This document shows positions 60,323 to 64,000 of a DNA stretch of 64,000 bases, in pieces; position 1 is the first letter of the stretch; every line of letters begins with the position of its first letter. The notes under the pieces were generated by a model. It was not told the origin of the DNA. It saw only the letters and a program-made list of their open reading frames with translations, and did no database searches. A program made the position numbers and the translations under genes. Origin of the DNA: Planctomycetota bacterium (GTDB lineage Bacteria > Planctomycetota > Phycisphaerae > Phycisphaerales > UBA1924). The stretch is taken from positions 43,480-107,479 of the forward strand of contig JAUZRR010000015.1 of assembly GCA_030950285.1 (NCBI GenBank), given 5' to 3'.

Positions 60323-62053
60323 ATGCAGACCCATACCCGATTCGGCACACTCGTTCTCGCCCTCGTAGCGGTCCTCGTCCCGGCGCTGGCCGCCCACGCC
60401 CAGTCCCAGCTCTACGTCAACGCCAACATCTACACCCTCGACCCCGACAACCCCCGCGCCGAGACGATGCTGGTGGACAACGGGCTCGTCACCGCGATCG
60501 GGTCGAGCGAGCAGGTCCGCACCGCGATGCGCGAGCAGGGCGTCCGTGTTTACGAAAAGTTTGACCTTGAGGGTCGCACCGTCATCCCCGGCCTCATCGA
60601 CGCCCACGGCCACATGATCAGCCTGGGGGCGCTCGGCCTGGGGCTGCTCGACCTCCGGGCGGCGACCTCCTTCGACGACGTCATCAACATCGTCCGCGAC
60701 CGGGCCGGCCGCGCCCCCGCCGGCACCTGGATCGTCGGCCGCGGCTGGGACAACGAGTCCTGGCCGGAGACCGACCTCCCCCACCATCGGCTGCTCTCTG
60801 AGGCCGTCCCCGACCACCCCGTCTGGCTCTCGCGGGTCGACGGGCACGCCGGGCTCGCCAACGACCGCGCCATGCAGGCCGCCGGGGTGAGCGGCTCGAC
60901 AGTCTCCCCCGCCGGCGGCGAGATGCTCCTGGACCACCTCGGCGAGCCCACCGGCGTCTTTGTCGATGCCGCCATGTCGCTCATCGCAAGCCACCTCCCT
61001 TCCGGCCTCACCCCCGACGCCGAGGCGTGCATTCTCAAGGCCCAGGAGATGTGCCTGGCCGTCGGGCTCACCGCCGTCCACGACGCGGGCGTCTCGCCCG
61101 AGGAGATCGCCGTCTACCGCAGGCTCGAGGCCGAGGGCAGGCTCAAGATCCGCATCTACGCCATGCTCCACGGCCGCGACGCCCCCGAGTACTTCGAGAC
61201 CTACGGCCCTTACGACAACTTCAAGCTCAGCATCTACGCCGCCAAGGCGTATATGGACGGCGCCATGGGTTCGCGGGGTGCCTGGCTGCTCGAGCCCTAT
61301 GCCGACCGCCCTGCTGCCCCCGACGCGGGGAGCGATAGCCCCGACGGCACCCCCTACACCGGCCTCGCGACAACCACCCCCGCCGAGATCGAGGCCCTCG
61401 CCGTCCACGCCTTCAACCACGCCTACCAGCTCAACACCCACGCCATCGGCGACCGGGCCAACCGCGAGGTCCTCGACGCCTACGCCCGTGCCCTCGAGTC
61501 CACCAAAGACACCCGCCCGCCGCAGACCCTCCCCCGCCATCGGATCGAGCACGCCCAGCTGCTCCATCCCGACGACATCCCCCGCTTTGCCGGGCTTGGT
61601 GTCGTGGCGTCGATGCAGCCCACCCACGCCACCAGCGACATGCGTTGGGTTGACGCCCGCGTCGGCCCCGCCCGCGCCGCGGGCGCCTACGCCTGGGCCT
61701 CGCTGCTCAAGTCCGGCGCCCACCTGGCGTTGGGGTCCGACTTCCCCGTCGAGAGCCACAACCCCTTTCTCGGGATTTTCGCCGCTGTCACCCGGCAGAA
61801 CCCCGACGGCATCCCCGCGGGCGGCTGGCACCCCGAGCAGCGGCTCACCCGTGAGGAGGCCCTCCGCGGCTTTACCATCGGCGCGGCCTACGCGGCGTTC
61901 TGGGAGGACCGTGCCGGCACGCTCGAGCCCGGCAAGCTCGCAGATTTCGTCGTGCTTGACCGCGACATCATGACCTGCGACGCCGCGGACATCCCCGGCA
62001 CCAAGGTCCTCTGGACCATCAGCGCCGGCGAGGTGCTTTACAAGGCCCGCTGA
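60323..62053 (+). CDS. Exported amidohydrolase family protein (YtcJ-like)
   Basis: True start MQTHTRFGTLVLALVAVLVPALAAHAQ gives a signal peptide and 576 residues; the 1093-residue ORF is a read-through of the opposite DUF1592 gene. The amidohydrolase 3 fold shows VIPGLIDAHGHM (metal His pair), VGRGWDNESWPE, LSRVDGHAGLAN, LTAVHDAGVSPE, KAYMDGAMGSRGAWL (carboxylated Lys region), NTHAIGDRANREVLDAY, RHRIEHAQLLHPDDIPRF and LALGSDFPVESHNP (metal Asp). The substrate of YtcJ-type enzymes is unknown. It is transcribed with the dehydrogenase-like gene 30 bp downstream. Confidence 0.92.
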   Translation: MQTHTRFGTLVLALVAVLVPALAAHAQSQLYVNANIYTLDPDNPRAETMLVDNGLVTAIGSSEQVRTAMREQGVRVYEKFDLEGRTVIPGLIDAHGHMISLGALGLGLLDLRAATSFDDVINIVRDRAGRAPAGTWIVGRGWDNESWPETDLPHHRLLSEAVPDHPVWLSRVDGHAGLANDRAMQAAGVSGSTVSPAGGEMLLDHLGEPTGVFVDAAMSLIASHLPSGLTPDAEACILKAQEMCLAVGLTAVHDAGVSPEEIAVYRRLEAEGRLKIRIYAMLHGRDAPEYFETYGPYDNFKLSIYAAKAYMDGAMGSRGAWLLEPYADRPAAPDAGSDSPDGTPYTGLATTTPAEIEALAVHAFNHAYQLNTHAIGDRANREVLDAYARALESTKDTRPPQTLPRHRIEHAQLLHPDDIPRFAGLGVVASMQPTHATSDMRWVDARVGPARAAGAYAWASLLKSGAHLALGSDFPVESHNPFLGIFAAVTRQNPDGIPAGGWHPEQRLTREEALRGFTIGAAYAAFWEDRAGTLEPGKLADFVVLDRDIMTCDAADIPGTKVLWTISAGEVLYKAR

Positions 62054-62083
62054 GCCCCCCGCATCCTGAAAGGACACCTCCTC

Positions 62084-63343
62084 ATGGCCTCCACGCCCAC
62101 CGCAATCGTCCTTGGCGCCGGCATGGTCGGCAGCGTCATGGCGGTCGACCTCGCCACCGGCACCGGCAGCACCGATGCTCTTGCCGTCACCATCGCCGAC
62201 AGCCGTCCCGAGGCGCTCGAAAGGGCCAGGGCCCGCGCCGCCGCCGCCGGGTGCTCGATCGACACCATCGAGGCCGACCTGGCCGACCCCGCCGTGCTGC
62301 GCAACGCCATCGAGCCCTTCGACATCGTGCTCGGCGCGCTGGCCAGCAGCATCGGGTTTGCGACCCTCCGCACCGTCATCGAGGCGGGCAAGGACTACTG
62401 CGACATTTCCTTCATGCCCGAAGACGCGATAGACCTCGACGCGCTGGCCAGGAAGCACGACGTCACCGCGATCGTCGATTGCGGCGTGGCGCCGGGCATG
62501 AGCAACCTGCTCGCCGCCCGCGGCGTGGCGATGCTCGACCGCGCCGACTCGATTGAGATCTACGTCGGGGGGCTGCCCCGCGAGCGGCGCCGGCCTTTTG
62601 AGTACAAAGCCGGGTTCTCCCCCGCCGACGTGATCGAGGAGTACACCCGCCCCGCGCGGATCGTCGAGGGCGGCGAGATCGTCGTCCGCCCGGCGCTCTC
62701 TGAGCCCGAGCTCATGGACTTCGCCGGCGTCGGCACGCTCGAGTCCTTCAACACCGACGGCCTGCGCTCTCTCGCCTACACCATGAAAGTCCCCGACATG
62801 AAGGAGAAAACCCTCCGCTACCCCGGGCACATCGAGCTCATGCGGGTTTTCCGCGAGACCGGGCTCTTCGGGCACGACGAGATCGAGGTCGGCGGCACGC
62901 GGGATGGCGCTCCCGGCGTCCGGGTCAAGCCGATCGACGTGATAAGTAAACTGATGTTCCCCAAGTGGACCTACGAGCCCGACGAGGAGGACCTGACCGT
63001 CATGCGGATCGTCGTCGAGGGCGAGCCCCCCGCGGGCCACGGCCGGGGCGCCGCGGCGGGCGGCGATGGGGGTCGCCGCGTTCGCCACCCCGGACGCCGG
63101 GAGCGACATACCTGGGACCTGCTCGACTTCTACGACAAGAAGACCCGCGCCACCAGCATGTCCCGCACCACGGCGATCCCCTGCACGATCATGGCGCGGC
63201 TGGTGGCCGCAGGTTCGCTCAGGCAGCCGGGCGTCAACCCCCCCGAGCTGCTCGGCGCAGACGAACACCTCGTCGAGCACGTCCTCGCCGAGCACCGCGC
63301 CCGGGGGATCGAGTACCACCACCGGGTCGAGACGATCGGCTAG
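62084..63343 (+). CDS. Saccharopine dehydrogenase-like NAD(P)-binding oxidoreductase
   Basis: The 419 residues start with a Rossmann dinucleotide loop VLGAGMVGSVMAVDLA (about residues 9-24) and follow the saccharopine dehydrogenase family: EADLADPAVLRNAIEPFDIVLGAL, CDISFMPED, DCGVAPGMSNLLAARG, YTMKVPDMKEKTLRYPGHIELM and the late TSMSRTTAIPCTIMARL. Between VMRIVVEGE and RHTWDLLDFYD there is an extra GC-rich stretch of about 25 residues (PPAGHGRGAAAGGDGGRRVRH) not expected in the family; the frame stays open, so it is an insertion. The true substrate could be saccharopine or another opine-like amino acid. Confidence 0.85.
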   Translation: MASTPTAIVLGAGMVGSVMAVDLATGTGSTDALAVTIADSRPEALERARARAAAAGCSIDTIEADLADPAVLRNAIEPFDIVLGALASSIGFATLRTVIEAGKDYCDISFMPEDAIDLDALARKHDVTAIVDCGVAPGMSNLLAARGVAMLDRADSIEIYVGGLPRERRRPFEYKAGFSPADVIEEYTRPARIVEGGEIVVRPALSEPELMDFAGVGTLESFNTDGLRSLAYTMKVPDMKEKTLRYPGHIELMRVFRETGLFGHDEIEVGGTRDGAPGVRVKPIDVISKLMFPKWTYEPDEEDLTVMRIVVEGEPPAGHGRGAAAGGDGGRRVRHPGRRERHTWDLLDFYDKKTRATSMSRTTAIPCTIMARLVAAGSLRQPGVNPPELLGADEHLVEHVLAEHRARGIEYHHRVETIG

Positions 63344-63464
63344 CGTCGCGCCGCCGGCGGCCTCCCCCCACCCCCCATCCGCCCCGAGGCGGGCCGCGGC
63401 CCCGGACGCGCACCACCCGCCCCCCCCGCGCGGCTATCGGGCGTTGCGAGACGATGTTTCATCG

Positions 63465-63600
63465 GCGCACGGTCGTGTTGCATGGCTTCACGACGACCGT
63501 ACAGCCGCGCACGGTCGTGTTGCATGGCTTCACGACGACCGTACAGCCGCGCGCAGTCGTGTTGCATGGCTTCACAACCACCGTACAGCCGCGCACGACG
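63465..63600. repeat. Tandem repeat: three 42-bp units plus a partial fourth, each able to form a hairpin
   Basis: Units at 63465-63506, 63507-63548 and 63549-63590 read GCGCACGGTCGTGTTGCATG onward, with the third diverged, and ten bases of a fourth follow. Inside each of the first two, ACGGTCGT and ACGACCGT form an 8-bp stem. The array lies between convergent genes and runs into the last codons of the right-edge gene. There are no spacers, so it is not a CRISPR array. Confidence 0.85.
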
Positions 63601-64000
63601 GCCTGTAGGCGGCCGGGAACGCCCCTCGGGCACGCTCCTGGGGCTCTTGGACGTGCTCCCGGTCCTCCCGGCCGCACTCCGGGCAGGGCACGCCGCCCGG
63701 CACCCCCGCCAGGTCGTACCGGCACCCCGGACACTGCCCCTCCCGCACCCGCCGGTGCCACCGCCACCAGTCCAGCCCGCCCAGCACCAGCAGCCCGGCC
63801 GCGACCACCATCCCCACGTTGAGCAGCAGCCCCGGCCAGATAGGCCGCAACGGCACCTCCCAGCTCCCAAGCCGGACAAAGCCGGGCGAGGAGGTCGCGC
63901 CGCTGGGCGTCAGCATCGAGTTGACGCCCCGGTCCACCATGCCGTTGTAGAGACGGTCCCCCGAGAAGCTGCGGAACGGGAAGCCGACGCCGAGGCGGGT
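63572..64000 (-). CDS. C-terminal part of a membrane protein with a zinc ribbon (cut by the window edge)
   Basis: The frame is open to the right edge and beyond the ATG listed in the track, so the gene starts outside the window. The visible 142 residues read TRLGVGFPFRSFSGDRLYNG..., then a membrane helix (LRPIWPGLLLNVGMVVAAGLLVLGGLDWW) and a C-terminal zinc ribbon CPGCRYDLAGVPGGVPCPECG. This helix-plus-ribbon ending is frequent in Phycisphaerae proteins of unknown function. The last eight residues or so are encoded by the 42-bp repeat, so the original C-terminus may have been altered. Confidence 0.75.
   Translation of the reverse strand, partial: TRLGVGFPFRSFSGDRLYNGMVDRGVNSMLTPSGATSSPGFVRLGSWEVPLRPIWPGLLLNVGMVVAAGLLVLGGLDWWRWHRRVREGQCPGCRYDLAGVPGGVPCPECGREDREHVQEPQERARGAFPAAYRPSCAAVRWL

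Noticed and set aside
60254-63322. 1022-residue leftward ORF opposite the amidohydrolase and dehydrogenase genes
   Set aside because: Low-complexity Gly/Val/Glu composition and no family motif; the rightward frames encode clear enzymes.
63465-63600. CRISPR array
   Set aside because: The units are contiguous with no unique spacers and no cas genes are near.

Overview
The window is a high-GC, gene-dense stretch of a planctomycete chromosome, most likely from the class Phycisphaerae. The evidence is the paired cytochrome-like DUF1592/DUF1588-type and DUF1552 proteins (57.8-60.2 kb and 56.4-57.8 kb), pseudopilins ending in H-X9-DG-like motifs, dockerin-like double EF-hand tails, a PEP-CTERM protein ending in a PTPGAFALLGLGG...RRRR sorting signal, and a CPGCRYDL...CPECG zinc ribbon at the right edge. 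No phage, plasmid, IS or CRISPR locus is visible. This assignment rests on reading the proteins, not on a database search.

Layout. 0-4.3 kb: partial coiled-coil gene, a Cys-rich repeat protein, EVE protein, PPK2 polyphosphate kinase, MarC protein and lipoyl synthase. 4.7-19.05 kb: one co-directional exopolysaccharide/exosortase operon (outer-membrane export lipoprotein, exosortase fused to EpsI, giant TPR protein, Wzc-like chain-length/kinase protein, sugar epimerase, WecA-like initiating transferase, ParA, VanZ). 19.2-22 kb: NhaD-like antiporter and the PEP-CTERM substrate. 22-26.4 kb: znuABC-type zinc uptake operon with a Zur-like operator placed inside its promoter, ending in a 61-residue protein and a threonine dehydratase. 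26.3-36.5 kb: tRNA-Ala(CGC), hutG-hutI, a diacylglycerol-kinase-family protein, methionine aminopeptidase, subtilisin-family exoprotease, trpA, type III glutamine synthetase, tRNA-Ile2(CAU).

36.5-56.2 kb is the most unusual part. Two operons converge near 42.0 kb. The rightward one encodes pseudopilin, sensor histidine kinase, NtrC-type sigma-54 activator and dockerin protein. The leftward one (about 12.6 kb, genes overlapping or at most about 50 bp apart) encodes a MurG-like glycosyltransferase, two GT4 glycosyltransferases, an ABC exporter, an aminoglycoside-phosphotransferase-fold kinase, a kinase-sulfotransferase fusion, a beta-solenoid dockerin protein, a second pseudopilin and a degenerate endonuclease/phosphatase-fold protein. 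A separate sulfotransferase lies at its head. Both leftward units have close sigma-54 (-24/-12) matches. A 16-bp dyad TGGC-N8-GCCA stands upstream of both sigma-54 promoters and upstream of the kinase/activator operon. In two of the three places it occurs as a pair spaced exactly 31 bp. I infer one regulon in which the activator controls its own operon and a sulfated or phosphorylated surface-glycan pathway.

56.4-64 kb: planctomycete DUF1552/DUF1592 pair, a YtcJ-like amidohydrolase with a saccharopine-dehydrogenase-like protein, a 42-bp tandem hairpin repeat, and the 3' end of a zinc-ribbon membrane protein. Three clusters of a REP/REPIN-like palindrome (22.0, 28.8 and 56.2 kb) are scattered through the window; at two of them the repeat supplies the last codons of the adjacent gene.

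Starts often use GTG or TTG, and 1-, 4- or 8-nt overlaps between genes (TGATG, GTGA/ATGA, ATGNNNTGA) are the rule. I used them to choose starts.
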